Shown here: piece after piece, positions 7,167-14,396 of the stretch
Numbering within the stretch: position 1 is the first letter of the stretch
How the letters are laid out: each line of letters begins with the position of its first letter
Assembly: GCA_052390415.1 (NCBI GenBank)
Contig: JBQTGY010000116.1
Span: forward strand, 1-24,411
Reading direction: 5' to 3'
DNA from: JANNWF01 sp052390415
GTDB taxonomy: Bacteria; Pseudomonadota; Gammaproteobacteria; Xanthomonadales; Xanthomonadaceae
Length of the DNA stretch: 24,411 nucleotides
Notes under the pieces: model-generated
Told to the model about the DNA's origin: nothing
The model's database searches: none
The model's input: only the letters and a program-made list of their open reading frames with translations
Program-made: the position numbers and the translations under genes

Positions 7167-7192
7167 GTAGAGCTGAGCTTGCTCAACTGCGC
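7167..7192 (+). repeat. GTAG-headed REP-like hairpin, copy 2b
   Basis: GTAGAGCTGAGCTTGCTCAA then CTGCGC is an inverted partner of 7111-7138, with heads facing each other across 28 bases. It sits between two convergent genes. Confidence 0.65.
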
Positions 7193-7228
7193 TTGCTGGA
7201 TGCAAGTCGGAGTTGCGGAGAATTCTCT

Positions 7229-7828
7229 TCAGTTGGTTGCGCGCTTGTTCGCTTCGGCAACCTTGGCAGGCACCGGTGCTTCCAGCAATCTTTCGATCTT
7301 CGCCAGCATTTCCACATCATCGGGTGCAGTTCGGCTACCGAAGTTGGCGACCACCTTGCCGCTGCGGTCGATCAGGTACTTGTGGAAGTTCCAGCCCGGT
7401 TCCTGCCCGGTGGCTTTGGCCAGATCTCGATACAGCGGAGTGGCTGCGTCGCCCTTGACCACGACCTTCTCGAACATCGGGAACTTGACACCGTAAGTCA
7501 GGGTGCAGAACTCGGCGATTTCTTTCTCGCTGCCGGGCTCCTGGCCCATGAAGTCGTTGCTTGGAAACCCGAGCACCGCAAATCCTCGCGCTTGCAGGCG
7601 TTCGTGCAGTGCTTCCAGACCTTCGTACTGCGGTGTGAAGCCGCATTTGCTGGCGGTGTTGACGATCAGCAAGACCTTGCCGGCATAGGCCGTGCACAGG
7701 TGCTCGTCTTGTTCACCAGCGAGGCGTCGATAGCTGACGTCGAGTGGGCCTTGGCAGGCCGCTGCCACCACTGAAGTCAGGCCCAGACCCAGCATCAGTC
7801 CGGTAATGACAAGGCGCATAACGTTCAT
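7229..7828 (-). CDS. Exported glutathione peroxidase family protein
   Basis: The 199-residue protein reduces peroxides with thiol help, very likely using thioredoxin-like donors as most bacterial non-selenium members do. Residues 1-24 are a signal peptide (VITGLMLGLGLTSVVAAAC). Cys25 does not follow a convincing lipobox, so a soluble periplasmic form is more likely than a lipoprotein. The active site is complete: Cys62 in NTASKCGFTPQY, Gln96 in GQEPGS, and Trp146-Asn147 in GWNFHKYLI. Cys108 (EIAEFC) is in the position expected of a resolving cysteine. FPSNDFMGQEPG replaces the commoner FPCNQFGGQEPG. The start is ATG 7828, with ATG 7819 (MRLVITG) as an alternative; neither has a strong Shine-Dalgarno. 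It is a single gene, convergent with the NTF2-like gene and divergent from the Ytr-like operon. Confidence 0.92.
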   Translation of the reverse strand: MNVMRLVITGLMLGLGLTSVVAAACQGPLDVSYRRLAGEQDEHLCTAYAGKVLLIVNTASKCGFTPQYEGLEALHERLQARGFAVLGFPSNDFMGQEPGSEKEIAEFCTLTYGVKFPMFEKVVVKGDAATPLYRDLAKATGQEPGWNFHKYLIDRSGKVVANFGSRTAPDDVEMLAKIERLLEAPVPAKVAEANKRATN

Positions 7829-7918
7829 CCAATTCGGTCCGTGTGTTTGCGTGAGATCTCAATGCTAAACGTCGGCTGTACGTCTTTGGTGAAGTTCGCA
7901 TCACAACCACGGCAGCCC

Positions 7919-7946
7919 TTGACGATTCGAAAGTTAGTGTTATAGT
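7919..7946 (+). promoter_or_regulatory. Sigma-70 promoter of the Ytr-like operon
   Basis: TTGACG (7919-7924) and TATAGT (7941-7946) are separated by 16 bases. This is a strong match to the consensus, and transcription would begin about 35 bases before the first start codon. Confidence 0.65.
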
Positions 7947-7958
7947 TAGCTACAACAC
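7937..7958. promoter_or_regulatory. Probable GntR-type operator overlapping the -10 element
   Basis: GTGTTATAGTT and AGCTACAACAC are adjacent 11-base half-sites that match as inverted repeats at 9 of 11 positions. The site covers the -10 hexamer, and the operon behind it encodes a GntR regulator, so self-repression is the simple reading. GntR-family dimers usually bind such palindromes. Confidence 0.6.
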
Positions 7959-7990
7959 CGACGCAATAACTCACCCGAATGGGAGGTTGT

Positions 7991-8368
7991 ATGTGGCATC
8001 CACTGAAAAATACGTTGTACTCGCTAAGTCTGGTCACGGTCGCATTGGTAACGCTGTTGGCGCTTGGCGAGCCAGTCGCCAACGCTACCAGCCATGCCGA
8101 TGCGCCTACTCGCGCTGAGCAGGGATTCGTGCAATCCGTCGACGCATTGAGCGCTCACCTGCCGATTGATGACGCCGCAGAAAAGGCGCTCGCCGTCGCC
8201 GCCGTGCGCATCGCCGCACGCGTCATACAAGCGGAGGTGAACACCCGCTCTGAAGACACTGCCAAAGTCGCGCAGAAGTCGTCGCCGCCGCGGGCGCGCC
8301 GACAATCGACGATGCCCTTCTTCTCGTTTGCCAATTTGCTACCTCGCACCAAGGAGCCCGGCGCATGA
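7991..8368 (+). CDS. Small membrane-anchored or exported protein, first gene of Ytr-like operon
   Basis: I do not recognise this 125-residue protein. Residues 9-29 (LYSLSLVTVALVTLLALGEPV) form a hydrophobic helix that could be a signal peptide or an N-terminal anchor. The middle (about 35-95) is Ala-rich and helical (AAEKALAVAAVRIAARVIQAEVN). The tail is basic, then aromatic (RARRQSTMPFFSFANLL). It is placed as the first gene of the operon, and its stop overlaps the regulator start by ATGA. This suggests a role with the transporter, for example as an accessory or sensor of envelope stress, but that is inference. ATG 7991 is chosen over the in-frame ATG 7979 because GGGAGG lies six bases upstream. 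The gene is probably real given the ribosome-binding site, the ATGA coupling and the promoter in front of it. Confidence 0.7.
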   Translation: MWHPLKNTLYSLSLVTVALVTLLALGEPVANATSHADAPTRAEQGFVQSVDALSAHLPIDDAAEKALAVAAVRIAARVIQAEVNTRSEDTAKVAQKSSPPRARRQSTMPFFSFANLLPRTKEPGA

Positions 8369-8727
8369 GCATGACGTGGAGTGACACCACACCGATCTAC
8401 CTTCAGCTGCGCGACAAGGTCGTGAGCATGATCCTGGACGGCGTGCTGAAACCCGGTGACGCGCTTCCCTCCGTGAGACAAGTAGCCGCAGACTTTCAAC
8501 TCAACCCGATCACGGTATCGCGCGCCTACCAAGAATTAGCCGATGTCACATTGGTCGAAAAACGCAGGGGGCTTGGCATGTACGTAACCGATGGGGCACC
8601 GGAAAAATTGTTGGCCAGCGAACGTGAGCGCTTTCTGCGCGAGGAGTGGCCGCTGGTGGTCGAGCGGATCAAGCGCCTCGGCTTGAACCTGGAACGTCTA
8701 CTGCAACCGGCGGGGAGCCAATCATGA
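8365..8727 (+). CDS. GntR family transcriptional regulator, YtrA subfamily
   Basis: This 120-residue regulator has the N-terminal winged helix-turn-helix of GntR proteins (about 8-77: TPIYLQLRDKVVSMILDGVLKPGDALPSVRQVA, then NPITVSRAYQELADVTLVEKRRGLGMYV). A short C-terminal part of about 40 residues replaces the usual ligand domain. That short form, together with adjacent ABC genes, defines the YtrA subfamily, known in Bacillus and Xanthomonas as an autorepressor of ABC transporter operons that respond to wall-active agents. It probably binds the inverted repeat at 7937-7958. Both ends overlap the neighbours by ATGA, so expression is tightly linked. The inducing signal is unknown. Confidence 0.92.
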   Translation: MSMTWSDTTPIYLQLRDKVVSMILDGVLKPGDALPSVRQVAADFQLNPITVSRAYQELADVTLVEKRRGLGMYVTDGAPEKLLASERERFLREEWPLVVERIKRLGLNLERLLQPAGSQS

Positions 8728-9581
8728 GTGCGGCCATTCAAGCACGCGGTTTAAGCCGCAGTTATGGGAAAAAGCCGGCACTGGACGGCGCCGATTTCAG
8801 CATCGAGCAAGGTCGCATCGTCGGCTTGATCGGCCCCAACGGCGCCGGCAAGACCACGGCGCTGAAGGCGATTCTCGGATTGTCGCCGTTTGAAGGCGAG
8901 CTGACTGTGCTGGGTATGAATCCACGCACTCAGCGTGACGCCCTGATGGAACAAGTGTGTTTCATCGCCGATGTGGCGGTGTTGCCGCGCTGGATCCGGG
9001 TCTCCGAAGTGGTTGATTTCGTTGCCGGCGTGCATCCGAAGTTTGATCGCAAGAAATGCGAAGCGGTGCTCGCGCATACCAAACTGAAGCCCGCCATGCG
9101 GGTGAAGGAAATGTCCAAGGGCATGATCGTGCAGTTGCACCTGGCAGTGGTGATGGCGATCGACGCCAAGTTGCTGGTGCTGGATGAACCCACACTTGGC
9201 CTCGACATCATCTATCGCAAACAGTTTTACCAAGCGTTGCTCAACGACTACTTCGACCAGGACAAGACCATCCTCATCACCACCCACCAGGTGGAGGAGA
9301 TCGAGCACATCCTGACCGATTTGCTGTTTATTCGGGACGGCAAGATTTCATTGGCGACCAGCATGGACGACATGGCCGAGCGTTTTGCCGAAGTGATGGT
9401 CAGTCCAGAACACGCCGAAGCGGCGCGCGCATTCAAGCCTCTGGATGAGCGCCAGGTATTCGGCAAATCCGTGTTCCTGTTTGACGGTGTCAGTCGCGCG
9501 CAACTTCGCGAGCTAGGCGAAGTACGCACTCCCGGCGTTGCCGATCTGTTTGTCGCCACGATGAAAGGAACTTACGCATGA
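8724..9581 (+). CDS. ABC transporter ATP-binding protein (YtrB-like)
   Basis: The 285-residue cytoplasmic ATPase energises the permease encoded next. It has Walker A GPNGAGKTT (about 36-44), a Q-loop region around CFIADVAVLPRW, Walker B LLVLDEPT (about 151-158), D-loop LGLD, and switch histidine in TTHQVEE. The signature motif is degenerate: MSKGMIVQLHLA replaces LSGGQ, as often in this single-domain export subfamily. The C-terminal 70 residues (from about 215) form an extra domain without a known motif. I use ATG 8724, overlapping the regulator stop as ATGA; the frame is open upstream but family similarity starts here (MSAAIQARGLSRSYG). The transported substrate is unknown; members elsewhere are linked to antimicrobial peptide or cell-envelope stress. 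Confidence 0.93.
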   Translation: MSAAIQARGLSRSYGKKPALDGADFSIEQGRIVGLIGPNGAGKTTALKAILGLSPFEGELTVLGMNPRTQRDALMEQVCFIADVAVLPRWIRVSEVVDFVAGVHPKFDRKKCEAVLAHTKLKPAMRVKEMSKGMIVQLHLAVVMAIDAKLLVLDEPTLGLDIIYRKQFYQALLNDYFDQDKTILITTHQVEEIEHILTDLLFIRDGKISLATSMDDMAERFAEVMVSPEHAEAARAFKPLDERQVFGKSVFLFDGVSRAQLRELGEVRTPGVADLFVATMKGTYA

Positions 9582-10546
9582 ACCGCTTGACGTGGTTGAT
9601 CCGACGCGAATATTGGGAGCACAAAGGCGGCATCTTCTGGGCGCCAGTGTGGACTGCAGCCGTGTTTCTGCTCATCTCGATCATGGGTGCGATCACCGCC
9701 GAAGTGTTCAAGGCGAAGTTTGGCGGCGGTTTGCGGATCGGCGTCAGCATTCGCGACCTGACATCCAAGCTGGATGCCGAAGCCCTGGCCAAAATCGGAC
9801 CAGCAATTGACATGGGCATCCTGGGAATGTCCGGTCTGCTGGGAACGGTGCTGGGCTTTGTTTTGTTCTTTTACCTGCTGAGCGCGCTGTACGACGACCG
9901 CCGCGACCGCAGCGTACTTTTCTGGAAATCGCTGCCACTGTCTGATCGCGACACAGTGCTGTCCAAAGTGCTGGTTGCAGCGGTGCTGGCCCCTGCAATC
10001 ACCGTTGTCGTCAGCATCCTGTTGCACATTGCGGTATTGTCCTTGCTCAGCGTGCACGTGATGTTTTATGGCGTGAATCCGCTGACCGTCATCTGGGGCC
10101 CGGCCGAGCCAATCGCGATCTGGTTGCGTCTGTTCGCTTCGATTCCGCTGAATGCGCTGTGGGCTCTTCCCTGCATCGGCTGGCTGCTACTGGTGTCTAG
10201 TTTTGTTCGCGGCAAACCGTTCTTGTGGGCCGTGCTGTTGCCCGTCGGCGTTGGCATCATGATCAGCTGGTTTGATGTCCTCTCGACCTTCAGCGTGCCC
10301 GACGCCGCCTATTGGAAACATGTTGCCGTAAGGCTGCTGGCCGGTGTGTTCCCTGGCATCTACCAGTTCCAGATGGGCACTGAGCAAGTTATCCCCGGCA
10401 TGACGATTACCGGTCTCAATGGCGCTGCGTCTTGGACGGATATGGGCAAGGTTCTGCTGAGTGCACCGATGTGGATCGGTGCGGTCGTCGGCAGCACGAT
10501 GATCTACGGAGCGATCTACATGCGCCGCTGGCGCGACGAGGCATAA
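9578..10546 (+). CDS. ABC-2 type transporter permease
   Basis: The 322-residue inner-membrane protein begins MNRLTWLIRREYWEHKGGIFWAP, the amphipathic start typical of ABC-2 permeases. It shows about six hydrophobic segments, near residues 23-45, 78-105, 127-158, 180-206, 207-230 and 298-315. A long loop lies between the first two segments (about 45-78), probably periplasmic. The start overlaps the ATPase stop by ATGA, so the two subunits are made together; the functional transporter would need two copies of each. The gene ends just before a strong hairpin (10585-10615). The C terminus (YMRRWRDEA) is cytoplasmic and basic. No motif reveals a substrate. Confidence 0.9.
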   Translation: MNRLTWLIRREYWEHKGGIFWAPVWTAAVFLLISIMGAITAEVFKAKFGGGLRIGVSIRDLTSKLDAEALAKIGPAIDMGILGMSGLLGTVLGFVLFFYLLSALYDDRRDRSVLFWKSLPLSDRDTVLSKVLVAAVLAPAITVVVSILLHIAVLSLLSVHVMFYGVNPLTVIWGPAEPIAIWLRLFASIPLNALWALPCIGWLLLVSSFVRGKPFLWAVLLPVGVGIMISWFDVLSTFSVPDAAYWKHVAVRLLAGVFPGIYQFQMGTEQVIPGMTITGLNGAASWTDMGKVLLSAPMWIGAVVGSTMIYGAIYMRRWRDEA

Positions 10547-10584
10547 GTCCAGGCAGCGTGCGACAAATCTCGCTACTTGAACAA

Positions 10585-10615
10585 ACCAACGGCCCGCCCA
10601 AAGCGGGCCGTTGGT
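10585..10615. terminator. Bidirectional hairpin terminator between permease and DUF1697 genes
   Basis: ACCAACGGCCCGC (10585-10597) and GCGGGCCGTTGGT (10603-10615) pair perfectly over 13 bp around a five-base loop. The genes on both sides converge on it. The T-tracts are short (GTTTC on the plus strand, TTGTTC on the minus strand), so efficiency may differ by direction. Confidence 0.8.
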
Positions 10616-10624
10616 GTTTCACGC

Positions 10625-11179
10625 TCATGCAACGCGTGCGGTGGCCTTGAGCTTCTCGTGCATTCGAACCAAGGTATTGATCCCACGCAGCGTAGTGGGC
10701 CCGCCCAATGCTTTCTCAAACGTCGAGTTGACCAGTTTCGAATCGCTTTGTTTGGCCTTGCTGAGCCAGAAAAACGCGCTGCCAACCACCGTCAATTGGT
10801 CATCCTTGCTCTGCAGTGCCAATAGTCGTTTGAGTGGCGCGGCCTCCGGAGCCTGTTTCAGAAACCCGATATTGAGCGCGGCGGCCTTGTCGATCTCGGC
10901 CTGCGTGTAAGGCAGGTTGGCCATCAGCTCGGCAAGTTCGGCTTCCGATCGCAGAAACGTCGCGACCGGGAACCCCAGCGCGGTTTCGAGTCGGGTTTCA
11001 ATACGCTGCTCCAGCGCTATCGAGCTGGCGCGGCGAGAGGCAAAAATCAAATTGCCGCTGGCCAGGAAGCTGCTGATGTCGGCAAAACCCAACTCAACGA
11101 ATAACGCTTCCAGCACGTCCATCTTGACGCTGTGCCCACCCACGTTGATGGCGCGCAGAAAAGCGACATGTCGACTCAT
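10625..11179 (-). CDS. DUF1697 family protein
   Basis: This 184-residue cytoplasmic protein belongs to DUF1697, a widespread family of unknown function. The family start RHVAFLRAINVGGHSVKMDVLEALF is clear, followed by FADISSFLASGNLIFAS, then LGFPVATFLRSEAELAEL. The C-terminal SKLVNSTFEKALGGPTTLRGINTLVRM fits the conserved T-x-R-x-x-N-T-x-x-R end. ATG 11179 is chosen over a start 36 bases upstream because similarity begins here and AAGGGG lies about nine bases upstream. It is a single gene, convergent with the ABC operon. The gap up to the next gene (11180-11468) has no supportable ORF or RNA. Confidence 0.92.
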   Translation of the reverse strand: MSRHVAFLRAINVGGHSVKMDVLEALFVELGFADISSFLASGNLIFASRRASSIALEQRIETRLETALGFPVATFLRSEAELAELMANLPYTQAEIDKAAALNIGFLKQAPEAAPLKRLLALQSKDDQLTVVGSAFFWLSKAKQSDSKLVNSTFEKALGGPTTLRGINTLVRMHEKLKATARVA

Positions 11180-11468
11180 CGAAAGACCCCTTGTGAAGAT
11201 GCGCAAGCCTTGCACGCCGCATCGGTGATGTCGACGACATTGCGGTCAGCGGTTTGTGTCGGTTTGCGACTTGTAGGCGGTCTGCCTTCGACCATGCCAA
11301 GCGCGCGCGATTTGGTGAACCCCATCCACACGGCCGCAAGCGTGCCGGACCGTAGTCAGTTTCGGATCGTAGACCGCACTGGTATACAGACGATGGTGCA
11401 AGCCGCGTCCAATGCTGCGGTCAGCGCAAGCCCGCGTATGCCGCGGCACATCACCGGCGGAGTCAATC

Positions 11469-12242
11469 ATGGCCAGAACCCTGCTCCAGGCGATTCCCGA
11501 ACTTTGCCTGTCCATGCCCGATGCCGAGCACTTCGTATCGCATGGCGCGCCGAATTTTCGTGTTCGCGGTGGCAAGACCTTCGCCATCTTTGCCCTGAAT
11601 TCGCATGGCGACAGCCGGGTAGCCTTGTGGTTGGCTGCACCCGACGGTGCGCAGGCGCACCTTTGTCAGGTCCAACCTCAGGACTATTTCGTGCCGCCGT
11701 ATGTGGGCGTGCGCGGTTGGTTGGGCGTGCAGCTCGATCAGGGTCTCGTTTGGTCGGAAATTTTTGACCGGGTGTGCGAAGCGTATCGACAGGTGGCTAC
11801 GCGCCAACAGATCGCGTTGATTGCGAGCACAACGACGATCGCTCAACCCGATACCGCGCTCACCGCGGCCGACATCGACCCGCTGCAACGCCCGCACGCC
11901 TTGGCCGTTCTGGCTCAGATGCGGAAAATCTGTCTCGCGCTTCCCGAGACAAGCGAAGGAACCCAGTTTGGTGCACCGGTGTGGCGGGCAGGCAAGAAAG
12001 GATTTGCACTGGCCTGGGCCTACAACGGTCCCCTGACGCTCGGGTTCTGGGTCGGTATCGACCGCCAATCGCTGATGACTGCCGACCCGCGTTATTCCAT
12101 TCCCGCCTACCTGGGCCACAACGGCTGGATCGCGCTGGATGCTTCAGACGAGGTCAGGTGGGATCAGGTCAGCGCGCTGGCAGTGGAAAGCTACCGCCAC
12201 TTTGCCCTCAAGCGCATGTTGGCGGCCTTGGGCGAGCGCTGA
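11469..12242 (+). CDS. Tandem MmcQ/YjbR-like (DUF419) protein
   Basis: The 257-residue protein contains two copies of the MmcQ/YjbR fold, which resembles the DNA-binding double-wing of the CyaY-like group and has no settled function. Unit 1 (about 11-110) has ELCLSMPDAE, HGAPNFRVRGGKTFAIFA and YFVPPYVGVRGWLGVQLD...EIFDRVCEAYRQVA. Unit 2 (about 152-250) has KICLALPETSEGTQFGAPVWRAGKKGFALAWA and YSIPAYLGHNGWIALDASDEVRW...AVESYRHFA. The usual family member is a single unit of about 115-130 residues, so this is a duplication joined by a linker of about 40 residues. ATG 11469 is preceded by GGCGGAG seven bases upstream; the open frame further 5' is not counted. It converges with hisS. Confidence 0.85.
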   Translation: MARTLLQAIPELCLSMPDAEHFVSHGAPNFRVRGGKTFAIFALNSHGDSRVALWLAAPDGAQAHLCQVQPQDYFVPPYVGVRGWLGVQLDQGLVWSEIFDRVCEAYRQVATRQQIALIASTTTIAQPDTALTAADIDPLQRPHALAVLAQMRKICLALPETSEGTQFGAPVWRAGKKGFALAWAYNGPLTLGFWVGIDRQSLMTADPRYSIPAYLGHNGWIALDASDEVRWDQVSALAVESYRHFALKRMLAALGER

Positions 12243-12307
12243 AGCAGCGCTGGCCATGTCCGCACGAGGCCGCCCATGTTTATCGCAGCGACTTCGGCCA
12301 AGCGAAC

Positions 12308-13702
12308 TCAGCCTGACATCACCTTTGCTTGCGCAATCTCGACCTTTAGCGTGCGCGCAAGCTCAGCCTGAGCCACCTCGAACTGCTCCTGCTTGCGCAT
12401 ATCCTTGACCGACACCACGCCACGGGCGTCTTCGTCTTCGCCCAGCATCAGCACGAAGCGGATGCCCGCACGATCGGCGTACTGCAGTTGTTTGGCAAGC
12501 TTGCGCGGCTCCATCTGCACTTCGGTATTGATGCCGGCGTTGCGCAGCAGGGTGGCGAGTTCCAGGTAACGCGGCAAGCGTGCTTCGTCGAGCTGGCTGA
12601 CCATGACCTGCACGGAGCTGCTGCCGGTATCCATCAAACCTGCTTCGCGCAACTGCCAGAACAAGCGTGTTGCGCCGATGGATATGCCGACACCTGGCAA
12701 CTTCGATTTGCTGTAGTGACTGGCCAGGTCTTCGTAACGGCCACCCGAACAGATCGAACCGATCTGTGGATAGTCGTTCAGCGTGGTCTCGTAGACAGTG
12801 CCAGTGTAATAGTCGAGCCCGCGTGCGATCGACAGGTTGAGCGCGTAGTGAGCTTCCGGCACGCCAAACGAGCGAATCAGCTGCAGCACTTCGCGCAACT
12901 CGGCGACGCCTTCATTGAAGGTCTCGCTGCCCTGCCCCAGTGCATCCAGCTTGGCCAGCGCATCATCGTGGCCAAGCGACCTGATCTGCACGAAGTCGAG
13001 CAAACGCAGGATCGAATCCGCAGACAGGCCAATGGGCTCCGCTGCAAGCGCTGCACTCACGTGTTCCAAGCCGCGTTTGTCGAGCTTGTCGACCTCGCGC
13101 AGGACCAAGGCCTGACGCTCGCCATCGATCACGGCGAGCCCTTCCAGAAACCCGCGCATCAACTTGCGATTGTTCAAGTGCACCGTGAAGGCACCGATGT
13201 CGAGTTCGGTGAACACCGCCGAGATGACCGCTGGAATTTCGGCGTCATAACGCACGCTCAGCTGATCCTTGCCCACGACATCGATATCGCACTGGTAGAA
13301 CTCGCGGAAGCGTCCGCGCTGGGCGCGTTCGCCGCGATACACGCGTTGGATCTGATAGCGACGGAACGGAAAGCTGAGCTGATGCTCGTGCTCGGCGACG
13401 TAACGCGCCATCGGCACGGTCAGGTCAAACCGCAGCGCCAGTTCGGGCAAGCTGCCATCGCTGGGCGCGGCTTGCAGCGCACCCGTCGACTGCAGAAAGT
13501 ACACCTGCCGCTCGGTCTCGCCGCCGGATTTGGTCAGCAAGACTTCCGACAATTCCATCACTGGCGTTTCGATGGGCAAGAAGCCGAAGCGCTCATACAC
13601 CGCACGAATGCGGTCGAGCATGGACTGGAAGGCAATCTGGTCGCGGGGCAGCAGTTCCATCACGCCCGGTGCGGTACGCGGCTTGATCAAGGCGGGCTCC
13701 AT
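12308..13702 (-). CDS. hisS: Histidyl-tRNA synthetase
   Basis: HisRS attaches histidine to tRNA-His in the cytoplasm. The 464-residue protein is a class II synthetase: PRTAPGVMELLP near the N terminus, motif 1 region around RAVYERFGFLPIETPVMEL (33-51), RFDLTVPMAR (91-100), motif 2 RYQIQRVYRGERAQRGRFREFYQCDID (115-141), the histidine-binding RGLDYYTGTVYE (294-305), SGGRYEDL (319-326) and motif 3 around LPGVGISIGATRLFW. The anticodon-binding domain follows from about 365 (VQVMVSQLDEAR...IRFVLMLGEDE). Length is slightly over the usual 420-430 residues. ATG 13702 has only a weak Shine-Dalgarno. It lies back to back with the tRNA-Pro gene. Confidence 0.97.
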   Translation of the reverse strand: MEPALIKPRTAPGVMELLPRDQIAFQSMLDRIRAVYERFGFLPIETPVMELSEVLLTKSGGETERQVYFLQSTGALQAAPSDGSLPELALRFDLTVPMARYVAEHEHQLSFPFRRYQIQRVYRGERAQRGRFREFYQCDIDVVGKDQLSVRYDAEIPAVISAVFTELDIGAFTVHLNNRKLMRGFLEGLAVIDGERQALVLREVDKLDKRGLEHVSAALAAEPIGLSADSILRLLDFVQIRSLGHDDALAKLDALGQGSETFNEGVAELREVLQLIRSFGVPEAHYALNLSIARGLDYYTGTVYETTLNDYPQIGSICSGGRYEDLASHYSKSKLPGVGISIGATRLFWQLREAGLMDTGSSSVQVMVSQLDEARLPRYLELATLLRNAGINTEVQMEPRKLAKQLQYADRAGIRFVLMLGEDEDARGVVSVKDMRKQEQFEVAQAELARTLKVEIAQAKVMSG

Positions 13703-13820
13703 CCGTCGATTGTTGAGTTGGTACGCAAGGGCGGCAATTGTAGCCGCTGCGCCAGCCGCGAAACTCGTCGCCGGGCTTGCCGCGAGACGTGGATGCGAAT
13801 AAGATGCGCGGCTCTGCTGT

Positions 13821-13897
13821 CGGGGTGTAGCTCAGCCTGGTAGAGCGCTACGTTCGGGACGTAGAAGTCGCAGGTTCAAATCCTGTCTCCCCGACCA
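13821..13897 (+). tRNA. tRNA-Pro (anticodon CGG)
   Basis: The 77-base cloverleaf is complete. Acceptor 5' arm CGGGGTG pairs with CTCCCCG, with C1-G72, a mark of bacterial tRNA-Pro. The D-stem is GCTC/GAGC, the anticodon stem CTACG/CGTAG with loop TTCGGGA (anticodon CGG, reading CCG), and the T-arm GCAGG-TTCAAAT-CCTGT. A73 and CCA are encoded. Position 6 is T opposite T67, so the acceptor stem has one U-U mismatch. A terminator follows at 13939-13963. Confidence 0.97.
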
Positions 13898-13938
13898 ACC
13901 CAATTGTGTCTCGTGCTGCTTTGAATCACTGAACTTGC

Positions 13939-13963
13939 AAACGCCGGCCATGTGCCGGCGTTT
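13939..13963. terminator. Intrinsic terminator after tRNA-Pro (also facing the arginine operon end)
   Basis: AAACGCCGGC (13939-13948) and GCCGGCGTTT (13954-13963) form a perfect 10-bp stem with a five-base loop, then TTGCG. It ends the tRNA transcript. Its symmetry lets it also stop the minus-strand arginine transcript 32 bases past the DUF3703 stop. Confidence 0.85.
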
Positions 13964-13994
13964 TGCGTTGTGGGCTGCCGAAGCCAATTTCCGC

Positions 13995-14363
13995 TCAGCT
14001 CCGTCTCTCCTCGCCTGCCTTGAGGATTGCAGCCAGATCCTCCGGCACCGGCATCGTCAGCAAGGGGCTGACATACGCGCCGCCGGTATTGCCGACCGGC
14101 ACCCAGATGCGTGAGAACAATGTCGCGGCAACGATTCGGGTCAGTTGACCGAAGATTTCGCGGCGATCACGCCGCTGCCAACCGACGGCAAGCATACCGA
14201 CGTGACTGCGGACGTGTAGCCAGGTACGCCGCTGCGCGAGGATATGGGCGCGTTCCAGGTGCGCGAAGGAGACAGCGAGGTCACCTTGCTTGCGGGCATC
14301 GGAGGCCATTTGCCACTCGCGCCAAAAGGCGACTTGCAGCGGGTCGTTGGTTGAATGGCGCAT
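13995..14363 (-). CDS. DUF3703 family protein, last gene of the arginine cluster
   Basis: The 122-residue protein matches DUF3703, a family without known function. Key blocks are FAHLERAHILAQRRTWLHVRSHVGML (about 33-58), RRDRREIFGQLTRIVAAT and the end VPVGNTGGAYVSPLLTMPVPEDL. Four or more conserved histidines and the GNTGG turn could be functional, but this is not shown. ATG 14363 follows the argH stop by 33 bases and has GAGG close upstream, so it is probably translated from the arginine transcript. In other genomes the family is often near metal or small-molecule resistance genes, as I recall. A link to arginine metabolism is therefore suggested only by position. Confidence 0.88.
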   Translation of the reverse strand: MRHSTNDPLQVAFWREWQMASDARKQGDLAVSFAHLERAHILAQRRTWLHVRSHVGMLAVGWQRRDRREIFGQLTRIVAATLFSRIWVPVGNTGGAYVSPLLTMPVPEDLAAILKAGEERRS

Positions 14364-14396
14364 ACCGCCTCGCGTTGATCGCTCTCGCCTTGTCCG

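Noticed and set aside
9572..10057. Open frame of 161 codons on the minus strand opposite the permease
   Set aside because: Rich in Gln, His and Cys with no domain; antisense to a clear ABC-2 permease.
11180..11468. Possible coding content before the MmcQ/YjbR gene
   Set aside because: Frames here have no ribosome-binding site, no conserved sequence and an abrupt change of composition relative to genes; best read as an intergenic region.
12488..13843. Open frame of 451 codons on the plus strand across hisS
   Set aside because: It is a mirror of the HisRS frame in high-GC DNA and runs into the tRNA-Pro gene; no recognisable domain.
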